Origin: UBA4416 sp044238845
GTDB taxonomy: Bacteria > Bacteroidota > Bacteroidia > B-17B0 > Aurantibacillaceae
Length of the DNA stretch: 64,000 nucleotides
Reading direction: 5' to 3'
Assembly (NCBI GenBank): GCA_044238845.1
Contig: JBIICN010000015.1
Coordinates: forward strand, 1-64,000
This document shows, piece after piece, positions 45,707 to 55,500 of this stretch. A program made the translations under genes and the position numbers. Every line of letters begins with the position of its first letter. Positions within the stretch are counted from its first letter, which is position 1. The notes under the pieces were generated by a model, which worked only from the letters and a program-made list of their open reading frames with translations, was not told the DNA's origin and made no database searches.

Positions 45707-48700
45707 TTATCTATCTAAATTTCCATAATCTAATTTTTTGCCTTGTATAGCTAAAATACCTCTTAATAATAAAATTAAGAATGGAACATATTTTACAGCC
45801 AATGGTAATTCAAAATGATTTAAAATTACTTCAGATTTACGTTTTAAACGTTCAGTAATTAAATACATGGCCGGAATTAATAACAAGGTTAATACAGTTG
45901 CAAATAGTAAACCAAAGATCATTGTCCAACTTAACGGACCAAAGAACGCAACGTTATCTCCACCGAAAAATATTTTTGGATTTCCAGAAGATAACAATGA
46001 TTCGAAATTAATATTTAACCCAACTGCTAACGGTATTAATCCTAAAATAGCTGCTGTAGCTGTTAAAATTACTGGGGTCATACGTGTACGACCGGCCTCA
46101 ACAGTTGCATCATATAAGTTCATGCCGCCTTCACGAGCAAACTCCGCAAACTCAACCAACAAGATACCATTTCGCACTACAATACCTCCCAATGCAATAA
46201 TACCAATACCTGTCATTACAATACTCATATCCATTTTAAATATAGATACACCTATTAATACACCTACAATACTAAATACAATTTCGGATAAAATAATTAA
46301 TGGCTTACCTAATGAATTGAATAACCCTACTAGTACTAGCAACATTAAACCAACTGCTGTTAACATGGCATTACCTAAAAAACTCATGGTTTCTTCTTGC
46401 TCTTCTTTATCACCAGCAAACTTAACAATGACATTACCCGTTTTTTTGAAGTTTTTCATAGCGCGTTCAACTTTTGCTACTACTTCATTAGGATTATAAC
46501 CATCTTTAATATCAGACGATAAAGTAATAACACGTTTATTGTTTTTACGTTTAATACCTGCATATGTGTAATCATAACGAATATCACAAACAGATGCTAA
46601 AGGAACGCTACGAACCATACCGCCCATGTTCATATCACGATACGTAATTTTTAAGTTACGCAACGTTTCAATATCAATACGTTGATCAAAATTATAACGT
46701 AATTGCACTGGATACTCATCATCTACATCTCTAAATTTAGTAGCTTCAACACCATAAACAGCACCACGAATTTCCATCGCTAATTGATAAGTTGAAATAC
46801 CCTCACGTAATGCGCGCTCTCTATCAATATCAAAAATAATTTCAGGTTTATTATTTACGAAGTCAGATTTTAAACTTACAACGCCTTCAATTTTAGAATC
46901 AGTAATGAATTTTCTTAATGCGTCAGCGTTCGCATTTAAATCTTTAAAATCTTCGCCAATAATTTCAATACTAATTGGTTTTGGAGTCGGCGGACCACTT
47001 TGTTCTTTATTAACAACTATATCTGCTCCTGCAATTCCCCAATCTAATGACTGCAATTCTTGTAAATATTTTGAAGTTGATTCCCCTTCTCGTTCTTCGA
47101 AACCAATAAATGCAATAGCAATTTTACCTTTATTGGGATAAGAGTTTTGATCTCCATCAGCAGGATCTGTCACACCAATAGTAACATTAGTAATCATTGA
47201 TTCTACTAAGTGATTATCTTTTCCAATAACAGATTCAACCTTCGCCTCTACTCTTCGCATAACAGCATTTGTAACTTTTGGATCTGTTCCTTCTGGTAAT
47301 TTCACATATACATAAACGTTGTTAGGATCTCCGCTAGGGAAGAAAACAACTTTAGGACTACGCACTACAAATAATACAATAGATAAGAAAAATAAAATCA
47401 CAACATATAATAATGGACGCCAAGGTTTACGTAAAAACCATTCTAATACCTTCACATAACGTTTTACAAAACCAGGCCAAATTCTAAATTGCCAAGCTTC
47501 GATAGCTTTGTATAGCCATAAGCGATTTAACACTAAGAAGAAAGCTAAAAACACAGTAAAATTAGCAACCGCATAACTACCTGTTATATATGAGAATAAA
47601 GCTACCAAACCGTATACTATTAATTGTAAGCGTGCCTTTTTAGTAATTTTACCATGTTCTTTGCTTTCTTCTTCATGCGATTTCATAAAATCAACCGCAA
47701 AAACTGGATTAATAATATAGGCAACAAATAACGATGCTAATAAAGAGATAATTAACGTTACTGGTAAAAAATACATGAATTTACCAATGATGCCTTGCCA
47801 AAATACAAGTGGGATAAATGGTGCTAATGTTGTAATAGTACCCGATAATACAGGCATAAACACCTCGCCAACCGCAAGTTTAGCCGCTGTTTTAATTTCA
47901 ACTTTACCATTATCAAAAATACGATGTGTGTTTTCAATTACCACAATGGCATCATCTACCACAATACCAAGGGCGAGAATGAAAGAAAAGAGTACAATCA
48001 TGTTAAATGAGAAGCCGATGCTTGGCATTACTAAAAATGCAATAAACATAGATAATGGCACAGATAGAGCAACAAACAAAGCGTTAGTTACGCCCATGAA
48101 AAACATTAAAACAACAGTCACCAAAATAAATCCAATAATAATGGTGTTGATTAAATCGGTTAATGATGATTTTGTTTTATCGCTTTGGTCACCACTGATT
48201 GTAATATCAAGTCCTTGAGGAAACTCATTCTTTTTCATGTCAGCGATAATTTCTTCAATTTTATCAGCTGCATCAATTAAGTTTTCGCCTGAACGTTTAA
48301 CTACATTTAATGTAATAACATTTTTACCGTTTGAACTTGAGTAACTTTCTTGTTCTTTAAAACCATCGATTACCGTTGCAAAATCTTTAATAAATAATTT
48401 TGCCCCCGAAGCTGATGTAACAACAATATTTTCAATTTCTTTAGAATCTTTAAACTCACTTTTAATACTTAAGGTTGGTTTCATCCCATTTAATGGTATA
48501 TTACCACCCGAAATGGTTAAATTTTCTTGACCTATCGCACGTTGAATGTCAGTTAATGTTAATTGCGCTGCTTGTAATTTATAAGCATCAATATTTACTT
48601 GAATTTCGCGATCTAAAGCCCCAACCAATTTTACTTCGTTAATTTCTTTTAATCCTTCAACTCTATCTTGCAAATCTTCAGCATATTTTTTAAGCTGTTT

Positions 48701-49171
48701 TAAATCGTATTTACCAGCTACATTAATATACATAATTGGAATCTCCGAAAACGCAATTTCCTTAATCATTGGCTCTCTAGTAAGCGTTGTTGGCATATCA
48801 GCACGTGCTTCATCAACGGCATCTTTTACTTTTTGTTTAGCCACCTCAACTTTAACATTGGTATGAAACTCCACGATAATAACCGATACGTCTTGTAACG
48901 ATGTACTATTAAATTTTTTAATTCCCGAAATACCTTTCAATCGTTTTTCAATTGGTTTTGTAATAGTATTTTCGATATTGGTTGGCGAGTTACCTCCATT
49001 AATAGTACTAATATAGATTGTAGGAACAGTAATATCAGGAAACTGCTCTTTTGGTAAAGAGTTGTAAGCCATAATACCTGCAAGTGATATAAAGATGGTA
49101 ATTAAATAGACCGTCATTTTATTGTCTATTGCCCAACTTGAGGGTTTAAATTCTTTTATTTTATCTAACAT
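45707..49171 (-). CDS. RND efflux transporter permease (HAE1-type)
   Basis: A 1154-residue proton-driven inner-membrane pump of the AcrB/MexB type. It has twelve membrane helices with two large periplasmic loops. GIVVDDAIVVIENTHRIFD contains the two adjacent Asp of helix 4 needed for proton relay. The N-terminus (TVYLITIFISLAGIMAYNSL, PKEQFPDITVPTIYISTING) is typical. It is about 100 residues longer than E. coli AcrB. The extra length is mostly a segment with additional hydrophobic stretches around residues 500-600 and a C-terminal tail. It is the last gene of an operon with TetR, TolC and adaptor genes, and probably expels toxic compounds. Confidence 0.95.
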   Translation of the reverse strand: MLDKIKEFKPSSWAIDNKMTVYLITIFISLAGIMAYNSLPKEQFPDITVPTIYISTINGGNSPTNIENTITKPIEKRLKGISGIKKFNSTSLQDVSVIIVEFHTNVKVEVAKQKVKDAVDEARADMPTTLTREPMIKEIAFSEIPIMYINVAGKYDLKQLKKYAEDLQDRVEGLKEINEVKLVGALDREIQVNIDAYKLQAAQLTLTDIQRAIGQENLTISGGNIPLNGMKPTLSIKSEFKDSKEIENIVVTSASGAKLFIKDFATVIDGFKEQESYSSSNGKNVITLNVVKRSGENLIDAADKIEEIIADMKKNEFPQGLDITISGDQSDKTKSSLTDLINTIIIGFILVTVVLMFFMGVTNALFVALSVPLSMFIAFLVMPSIGFSFNMIVLFSFILALGIVVDDAIVVIENTHRIFDNGKVEIKTAAKLAVGEVFMPVLSGTITTLAPFIPLVFWQGIIGKFMYFLPVTLIISLLASLFVAYIINPVFAVDFMKSHEEESKEHGKITKKARLQLIVYGLVALFSYITGSYAVANFTVFLAFFLVLNRLWLYKAIEAWQFRIWPGFVKRYVKVLEWFLRKPWRPLLYVVILFFLSIVLFVVRSPKVVFFPSGDPNNVYVYVKLPEGTDPKVTNAVMRRVEAKVESVIGKDNHLVESMITNVTIGVTDPADGDQNSYPNKGKIAIAFIGFEEREGESTSKYLQELQSLDWGIAGADIVVNKEQSGPPTPKPISIEIIGEDFKDLNANADALRKFITDSKIEGVVSLKSDFVNNKPEIIFDIDRERALREGISTYQLAMEIRGAVYGVEATKFRDVDDEYPVQLRYNFDQRIDIETLRNLKITYRDMNMGGMVRSVPLASVCDIRYDYTYAGIKRKNNKRVITLSSDIKDGYNPNEVVAKVERAMKNFKKTGNVIVKFAGDKEEQEETMSFLGNAMLTAVGLMLLVLVGLFNSLGKPLIILSEIVFSIVGVLIGVSIFKMDMSIVMTGIGIIALGGIVVRNGILLVEFAEFAREGGMNLYDATVEAGRTRMTPVILTATAAILGLIPLAVGLNINFESLLSSGNPKIFFGGDNVAFFGPLSWTMIFGLLFATVLTLLLIPAMYLITERLKRKSEVILNHFELPLAVKYVPFLILLLRGILAIQGKKLDYGNLDR

Positions 49172-49221
49172 ATGTTTAAGTTTAGAAAGTTATTAAGTTT
49201 AGAAATGATTAATGTGTAATC

Positions 49222-50322
49222 TTATTTTTTCACATTAACATTATCACCTTCATTAATTAAATCGTAACCTTCTGTAATTAATAAATCACCTTCCTTTAAT
49301 CCTTCGGAAATTTCGGCTAAGCCGTTATATTCATGAGAAATTTTAACAACGTTTTTAACTACCTTACCATTAACAGAAACTAACACAAAATTTTCGTTAG
49401 TTCCTTTTTGTATGAATTTTACAGGCACAACAATTTTAGGTGCATCGGATTGATAATCGTTAATTTTTAATTTCGCAACCATGTTTGGATGATATTCTTT
49501 TTTATTATCTAACAATACCTCAACTCCAAACGTACGAGTTAAATTATTAATAGCTCGTGAAGAATAATTTACTTTTGAAGTAATTGAATCATGCATATCT
49601 GGAAACAACACTAACGTTTCATTTCCAACCTTAACACGATTTGCATAAGATTCAGATACATCTGCTTTTACTTTTAAGTTACTAAAATTAATGACGTTAA
49701 TAGCAGGCACACCTGGCGCTACTGCTTGACCAATTTTAATATTTACAGCATCAACTGTTCCATTAATAGGCGAAATAATTTTACTCATACGCACTTGCTC
49801 TTGCATAGTTGTAACTTTGTGCTCTAGGCTTTCTTTAGTGTTTTTAGCTTGTAAATATTGGATTTCAGTGCCAATTTTTTGATCCCATAAATTCTTTTGT
49901 TTTTCATAAATCTGTTTAGCTAAATCTAAGCTGGTTTGAATATCAGCAATTTGTTGTTGTATAGCACGCACATCCGTTTCAGCTAACACTTGTCCTTTGC
50001 TAACTTCATCGCCCACTTTTACATTTATTTTTGTAATTGTACCAGGCATTTCAGTAGACAATGAAACGTTTTCATCCGCATCAATATGACCTTGAACTTC
50101 AATAAATGTTTTAAAAGTTTGTGGTGTTAATGTCATTGCTACGACATCAATTAATTTTACTTTAGTAGTGTCGGCTTTTGCTAATTCTTCTTCTAGTAAA
50201 GCTATTTCAGTTTCAAGTGCTGCTTTTTCGGTTCTTAATTTTTCAAGCTGTGCTTTTTTATCAGGCGATGAGCATGCAGCAAATATGGCAGAAATTACGA
50301 TGATTAAAATGGTGTTTTTCAT
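49222..50322 (-). CDS. RND efflux periplasmic adaptor (membrane fusion) lipoprotein
   Basis: A 366-residue adaptor that bridges the pump and the TolC-type channel. A lipoprotein-like signal with Cys (IFAACSSP) is followed by a coiled coil (LEKLRTEKAALETEIALLEE), a lipoyl-like half (GTITKINVKVGDEVSKGQ), an alpha-hairpin (LDLAKQIYEKQKNLWDQKIG), the second lipoyl half (SPINGTVDAVNIKIGQAV) and beta-barrel domains. It lies 50 bp upstream of the pump gene on the same strand. Confidence 0.93.
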   Translation of the reverse strand: MKNTILIIVISAIFAACSSPDKKAQLEKLRTEKAALETEIALLEEELAKADTTKVKLIDVVAMTLTPQTFKTFIEVQGHIDADENVSLSTEMPGTITKINVKVGDEVSKGQVLAETDVRAIQQQIADIQTSLDLAKQIYEKQKNLWDQKIGTEIQYLQAKNTKESLEHKVTTMQEQVRMSKIISPINGTVDAVNIKIGQAVAPGVPAINVINFSNLKVKADVSESYANRVKVGNETLVLFPDMHDSITSKVNYSSRAINNLTRTFGVEVLLDNKKEYHPNMVAKLKINDYQSDAPKIVVPVKFIQKGTNENFVLVSVNGKVVKNVVKISHEYNGLAEISEGLKEGDLLITEGYDLINEGDNVNVKK

Positions 50323-50357
50323 AAGATGTATTATATTTATTTCTAATTTTTATGTTT

Positions 50358-51761
50358 TTATTTTACTAATGTTCCTATAGCTTTTAAGTAATCGATTTTA
50401 TAAAACAATAAATCATATATAGCACTGAAATAATTAGTTTCTGCTTCTCTTAAGGAAGTTTGAGCATTAATTACTTCTAAATTACTACCTATTCCTTGCT
50501 CATATTTTTTTTGAGAAACCGTGTAAATATTTTGGGCTAAATCCAAATTTCTTTTTTGTGTTTGTAATGAAGCAACCGAATTATTATAGTTAATTGCCGA
50601 CATTGTGCTTTCTAATTCAGTAGCTAACTGTAAATTCTGCAGAGTTAGTTCTCCTTTTTTATAATCTAACTTTGCCTGTTGAATTTTATAATGACGTTGA
50701 AATCCATCAAAAATACTTAAAGATAATGTGCCTCCTAATAATGCCGTTGGATACCACATGTTTTCCTTAGTGAAAAATTTCAAATCATTTCTTTGTCCTG
50801 AATAGTTAAAACTGCTGTATGCAACAACTGTTGGTAAATAACCAAACTTTAAACGCTTAACGTTTATATCATACAATCTTTGTTGAGATTGTAATAACTG
50901 AATTTCAGGTCTATTCGACACATCAATTTTAGAAGCATCAATTTCATTTTTATCAGTTACAACAAGAGAATCTGTTAAACTTAAATTTTCTTTACCAACA
51001 AAGCCCATTTGAAATTTCAACACATTCTCACTATAAGAAGTAAATCTTTCAACTTTCAATTTCTCTGTAAGTAAATTATTATACGATACTTCTAATCTAT
51101 CTACATCTATTTGTTCTACAAAACCTTGTTTGTTTGTTGCTTTGGTATCATTCAGTAATTTTTCAAGTTTAACGATATTCGCTTCTAAAAGTTTTAATCT
51201 TTCTCTATTAATCAAGACGCTATAATATGCTTTAGAAACCTGACTTACTAAATCAGCCTTACTTCTGGTCACATTAATATTCATTAAAGTGATATATTCT
51301 TTGGTAGCTTTTAATCCTATTAAATAATCAGCACTAAAAACTAATAAAGATGCTGAAGCGCCAGCTTGAGCTTGAAATGTTGTTCCAAAATTTGCAGCAA
51401 TTGGCTCATACCCCTCTGGTGATAACTTTTGAGGATCATAAGGAGCTACGCCGGCTTGAACTAATCCTCCATAAACAGCAGGAGAAACAAAATTAGGCAA
51501 TACACTCGTAGGTATTTTCATGAAATTTTTCATATCAACACTAGCGCCAATTTGTGGCATAGCCATCCCCAAAACTTCCTTACGTTTATACTTTGCCATC
51601 AACACATCGTTTTCTGCATTTAAATAGTTAGGGCTATTTTTGTATGCATAATCAATAGATTGCTGCAAACTAAAAGTATTAGATTTTGCCTCTTGAGCTT
51701 TTGATTGAAACACTACTGCTGATAATGTAAAAAGTAAAGCGAGTGAATTTAATTTTATCAT
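50358..51761 (-). CDS. TolC-family outer-membrane efflux channel
   Basis: A 467-residue outer-membrane factor with a signal peptide (LALLFTLSAVVFQSKAQ). Two internally similar halves of long helices and strands are visible (SLQQSIDYAYKNSPNYLNAE; SKAYYSVLINRERLKLLEAN; ELTLQNLQLATELESTMSAI; NLEVINAQTSLREAETNYFS). It provides the outer-membrane exit for the RND pump. The gene starts 11 bp after the TetR gene. Confidence 0.92.
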   Translation of the reverse strand: MIKLNSLALLFTLSAVVFQSKAQEAKSNTFSLQQSIDYAYKNSPNYLNAENDVLMAKYKRKEVLGMAMPQIGASVDMKNFMKIPTSVLPNFVSPAVYGGLVQAGVAPYDPQKLSPEGYEPIAANFGTTFQAQAGASASLLVFSADYLIGLKATKEYITLMNINVTRSKADLVSQVSKAYYSVLINRERLKLLEANIVKLEKLLNDTKATNKQGFVEQIDVDRLEVSYNNLLTEKLKVERFTSYSENVLKFQMGFVGKENLSLTDSLVVTDKNEIDASKIDVSNRPEIQLLQSQQRLYDINVKRLKFGYLPTVVAYSSFNYSGQRNDLKFFTKENMWYPTALLGGTLSLSIFDGFQRHYKIQQAKLDYKKGELTLQNLQLATELESTMSAINYNNSVASLQTQKRNLDLAQNIYTVSQKKYEQGIGSNLEVINAQTSLREAETNYFSAIYDLLFYKIDYLKAIGTLVK

Positions 51762-51772
51762 ATATATTTGTT

Positions 51773-52387
51773 TTATTCTTGTTCGTTAATTTTCCTGTAC
51801 TCATTAATTAGCCTATGCCCTTTTATAGTACAAATACCGTGTACAAACATATCTAATAATAGTTGATTAGCCTGACTAAAACTTATCTTTTCAAAAGAAA
51901 AATAATTACCAAACATCAACATGTCAATTTGTGCTAAACGATATTTTGCAGTAAACTCTTCATCCACATCATTTCGATAAACACCAAGTTCTTTCCCTAA
52001 TTTAATATTTCTAAGTAAATCTTTATAAGCACAATCATCTTTAAATTTTTGAAATTGTAAAAATGCATTAGAATGAAATTTTTGCAAATCCATAAAAAAT
52101 ATAGGATTTATATGTTGCATCATTTCACTCATTGTATTTGAAATCAAAATAATTTCATGAATTGGATCTTGGGATTGTTCTTCAATATTTTTAAATATAC
52201 ATTCTTGTTTTTGCATTTCAACAATGCATAATTGATTGACTAAATCATCTTTTTCTTTATAAAATTGGTAAATCGTTTTTTTAGACATTCCCAATTCTTT
52301 AGCAATATCATCCATCGTAACACGCTTAATGCCATATTTAAAAAATAACTCTAAAGATGTTTTTAATATTTTTTCTTGCGGTTCCAT
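51773..52387 (-). CDS. TetR-family regulator of the efflux operon
   Basis: A 204-residue TetR/AcrR-type protein. The DNA-binding helix-turn-helix is KRVTMDDIAKELGMSKKTIY, with YQFYKEKDDLVNQL following. The C-terminal ligand domain is helical without recognised specificity. The ATG at 52385-52387 (MEPQEKIL) is chosen because a TTG four codons upstream lies inside the promoter's -7 box. It is the first gene of the efflux operon (TolC, adaptor, pump), so it probably autoregulates the unit. Confidence 0.93.
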   Translation of the reverse strand: MEPQEKILKTSLELFFKYGIKRVTMDDIAKELGMSKKTIYQFYKEKDDLVNQLCIVEMQKQECIFKNIEEQSQDPIHEIILISNTMSEMMQHINPIFFMDLQKFHSNAFLQFQKFKDDCAYKDLLRNIKLGKELGVYRNDVDEEFTAKYRLAQIDMLMFGNYFSFEKISFSQANQLLLDMFVHGICTIKGHRLINEYRKINEQE

Positions 52388-52396
52388 TTTCGGAAG

Positions 52397-52427
52397 CAAA
52401 ACTAAGGAAACTATTTTTGTTCTGCAA
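52397..52427 (-). promoter_or_regulatory. Bacteroidetes promoter for the efflux operon
   Basis: On the minus strand TTG (52427-52425), a 20-bp spacer and TAGTTTTG (52404-52397) fit the -33/-7 consensus. The box ends 9 bp before the TetR ATG, so the 5' leader is very short. The TTG at 52399-52397 within the box cannot be a start codon. Confidence 0.65.
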
Positions 52428-52513
52428 GTTTCCGTTATATTTTTTTGGCTCGATAATTGTTAATTTTTTTTAACATTTACATCTGATTCTGTAATTTTTC
52501 TGAACAACTTTTA

Positions 52514-52544
52514 TTTGTCGATTAAAAAATCTGCTCTATCTTTG
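52514..52544 (+). promoter_or_regulatory. Bacteroidetes promoter for the first giant surface protein
   Basis: TTTG at 52514-52517, a 19-bp spacer and TATCTTTG at 52537-52544 match the -33/-7 consensus (TTTG, TAnnTTTG) exactly. The ATG at 52553 begins 8 bp after the -7 box, so the mRNA should have a leader of only a few bases. Confidence 0.75.
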
Positions 52545-52552
52545 AAAAACTT

Positions 52553-55500
52553 ATGTTTAAGAAAAATCCTCTATTTTTAATTATATTTTTAACATTTTTT
52601 CTAAATGTTAAATCTCAAATCGACACCTCTTTTTGGTTTATTGCACCTGATATTTCCCAAAGTTTAGGTGATAGACCTATATATTTGTATTTTAACACCT
52701 ACGAACAAGCAGCTACGGTAAATATAAGGCAGCCTGCTAATGTATCTTTTGCTCCCATTTCAAAGGTAATTGCAGCAAATTCAATAGACTCAATTGATTT
52801 AACTACTTTTATATCATCAATTGAAAATAATGCCGCAAATAGCATCTTAAATAATGGCTTATATATATCTTCTACCCATAAAATCTCAGTTTTATACTCC
52901 ATAAGATCTGCCAATAATAAAGAATACCTTAGTTTAAAAGGACCAAAAGCCTTAGGAGTTGATTTTTATGTTCCAATGCAAGAGTTTTGGAATCAATCTC
53001 CTGCAACTACTCCAAAATCTTTTTCTTCGTTTGACATTGTTGCTACGCAAAACAATACAACAGTTTTAATTACTCCAAAAACAGCTATTATTGGTCATGC
53101 AGCAAATGCAACTTTTACTGTTTTATTGCAGCAAGGTCAATCATTTTCGTGTCAGGATACAGCTCGTTCTGCAAGTTCAAGTTTAGCAGGATCAATAGTT
53201 TCTGCCAATAAGCCTATTGCTGTAACAATTCAATCAAGTGGGTTAAATCAATCAGGTTGTTTAAGTTCTGTTAGCGATCAAATCACATCATCTGAATTTT
53301 TAGGAACAGATTACATTGTAAATAAAGGAACTGCGTCAACTGAAAAAATATTTATTCTAGCAACCCAAAACAATACGCAACTTACTATTGATGATGGATC
53401 AGTAACAAATGTTGTCATGAATTTCGGTCAGAATTACACTTATAGTGCCGTTCAAGGTGTTACATATATCAAATCTAATAAGCCTGTTTACACGTTACAT
53501 GTTTCTGGTTATGGCTGTAGATTAAGTGGCGCTCAACTTCCCCCATTTTTTTGTGCAGGAACTTTTACAACTGCTTTTACAAGAACGTCACCTGACTCTT
53601 TAGCTTTAAACCTTATTACAAGAACTGGCTATGAGGGAAATTTTGCCTTAAACGGAAATGCCTCTTTAATCCCCGCATCAGCCTTTACGATTGTTCCAGG
53701 TTCATCGGGAAATATCAAATCCGCTAAAATTTACTTTTCAACGGCTACTATTCCTGTAGGATCTCACAATGAAGTAACAAATACTGGTGATGTTTTTGGA
53801 ATGAGCACTTTAAATGGATCATACAATAAAGGTAGTGCATACGCTTACCTTTCTGAGTTTGTTTCATATCCTTCTATAAACGCTGGTAGCGATTTTACCA
53901 TTTGTGCTAATGGAAGTTTAGCTTTAAATGCCCAGATAGGCGGAGGTAACATTTCAGGCATATGGTCCACAACTGGCTACGGTACTTTTGAAGCTGGATT
54001 TTCGGCACTTACAAATACGTATACTCCAAGTCAACTAGATACAACTGTAAAACCAGTAAAATTAATATTAACTACTAATGGTCAATGCCCTCAATTAAAA
54101 GACACCTTGTCTCTCTCTGTTAAACCGTCACCGCTTGTAAATGCTTCTATCGATCAAACTGTTTGTGGCAACAACAACCTTGTATTACTAAACGGAACAA
54201 TAGCAGGAGGATCAACCACAGGTTTTTGGTTTAGTTCTACTACAGGGACATTTTCACCAAACAACACGACGTTAAATAGTACATATATTCCAAGTGCTAC
54301 AGATATAAGCAACGGATCTGTAAAGTTGGTATTAACATCCACCGCAAATGGAATTTGTTCGCTGGTAAGAGATACGATGCAAATTACAATAACTCCAGTT
54401 CCTACATCAAGTATTGCAGCTTCCACAATATCTGTATGTGCCAATAATCCCACACTTGCTGTAAGTGGAACAATAGGAGGAATTACAACTACAGGAAAAT
54501 GGACAACAAATGGTTCAGGAAGTTTTAATCCAAGTAATATTTTACTATCAACTAATTATTTACCGAGTGCTGCTGATATTTCTGTAGGACAAGTAAAATT
54601 ATATTTAAGTTCAACTAACAATGGGAATTGTAATCAAGCAAAAGATAGTATACTAGTTGTTTTTACTAGTCCTCCAAATGTAAATGCAGGTATTAATTTT
54701 TCTACATGTAAAAATAATGCCGTTTCGGTTTTATCAGGCATAATCACTGGGCCAACATCAACTGGTGTTTGGACTGGGGGCACCGGAACGTTTACTCCAA
54801 GTAATACAGTATTAACGGCCACTTACATCCCTTCGGCTGCCGAACTTTCCGCTGGTGTGGTTAATTTATCATTAACATCAACACTTAATGGCAACTGTAA
54901 TCAGGTAAGTGATAACGTATTGATTAATTTCACAAATCCACCAACGGTAAATGCAGGTGTTGATTTAACAGCGTGTAAAAATAATGCTTCCTCAATTTTA
55001 TCAGGAATTATTTCAGGAACAACAACAACTGGTATTTGGACAGGAGGAACAGGTGTTTTCTTGCCTACAAATACAGCGTTAAATGCAACTTATACTCCAA
55101 GTGCATCTGAACTAACAACTGGCTTAGTTTCATTAACATTAACATCTACTAATAATGGAAATTGTGCTCAAGTATTTGATCATGTTCAAATTAATTATTC
55201 TGCATCGCCTGTTGTTATAACTGACGCAAACGTATCCTCTTGTAAAAACAATCCTACTGCGGTACTTTCAGGAACCGTATCTGGAGCTACTACAACTGGA
55301 GTTTGGACTGGCGGTGGGGGGAATTTTAATCCAAGTAATGCAGTTTTAAATCCAACATATACGCCAAGTGCATCCGAAATAGCCGCTGGTTTTGTTAACT
55401 TAACACTCACATCCTCAAACAATGGTAATTGCTTACAAGTTACTAATACAGTTCAAATAGTTTATACCGCTCCCCCAATTGCAAATGCTGGCTTAAATAT

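Noticed and set aside
45867..48218. Plus-strand open frames opposite the RND pump gene
   Set aside because: They encode Pro/Thr/Ile-rich sequence without domains and lie wholly inside a clear pump gene.
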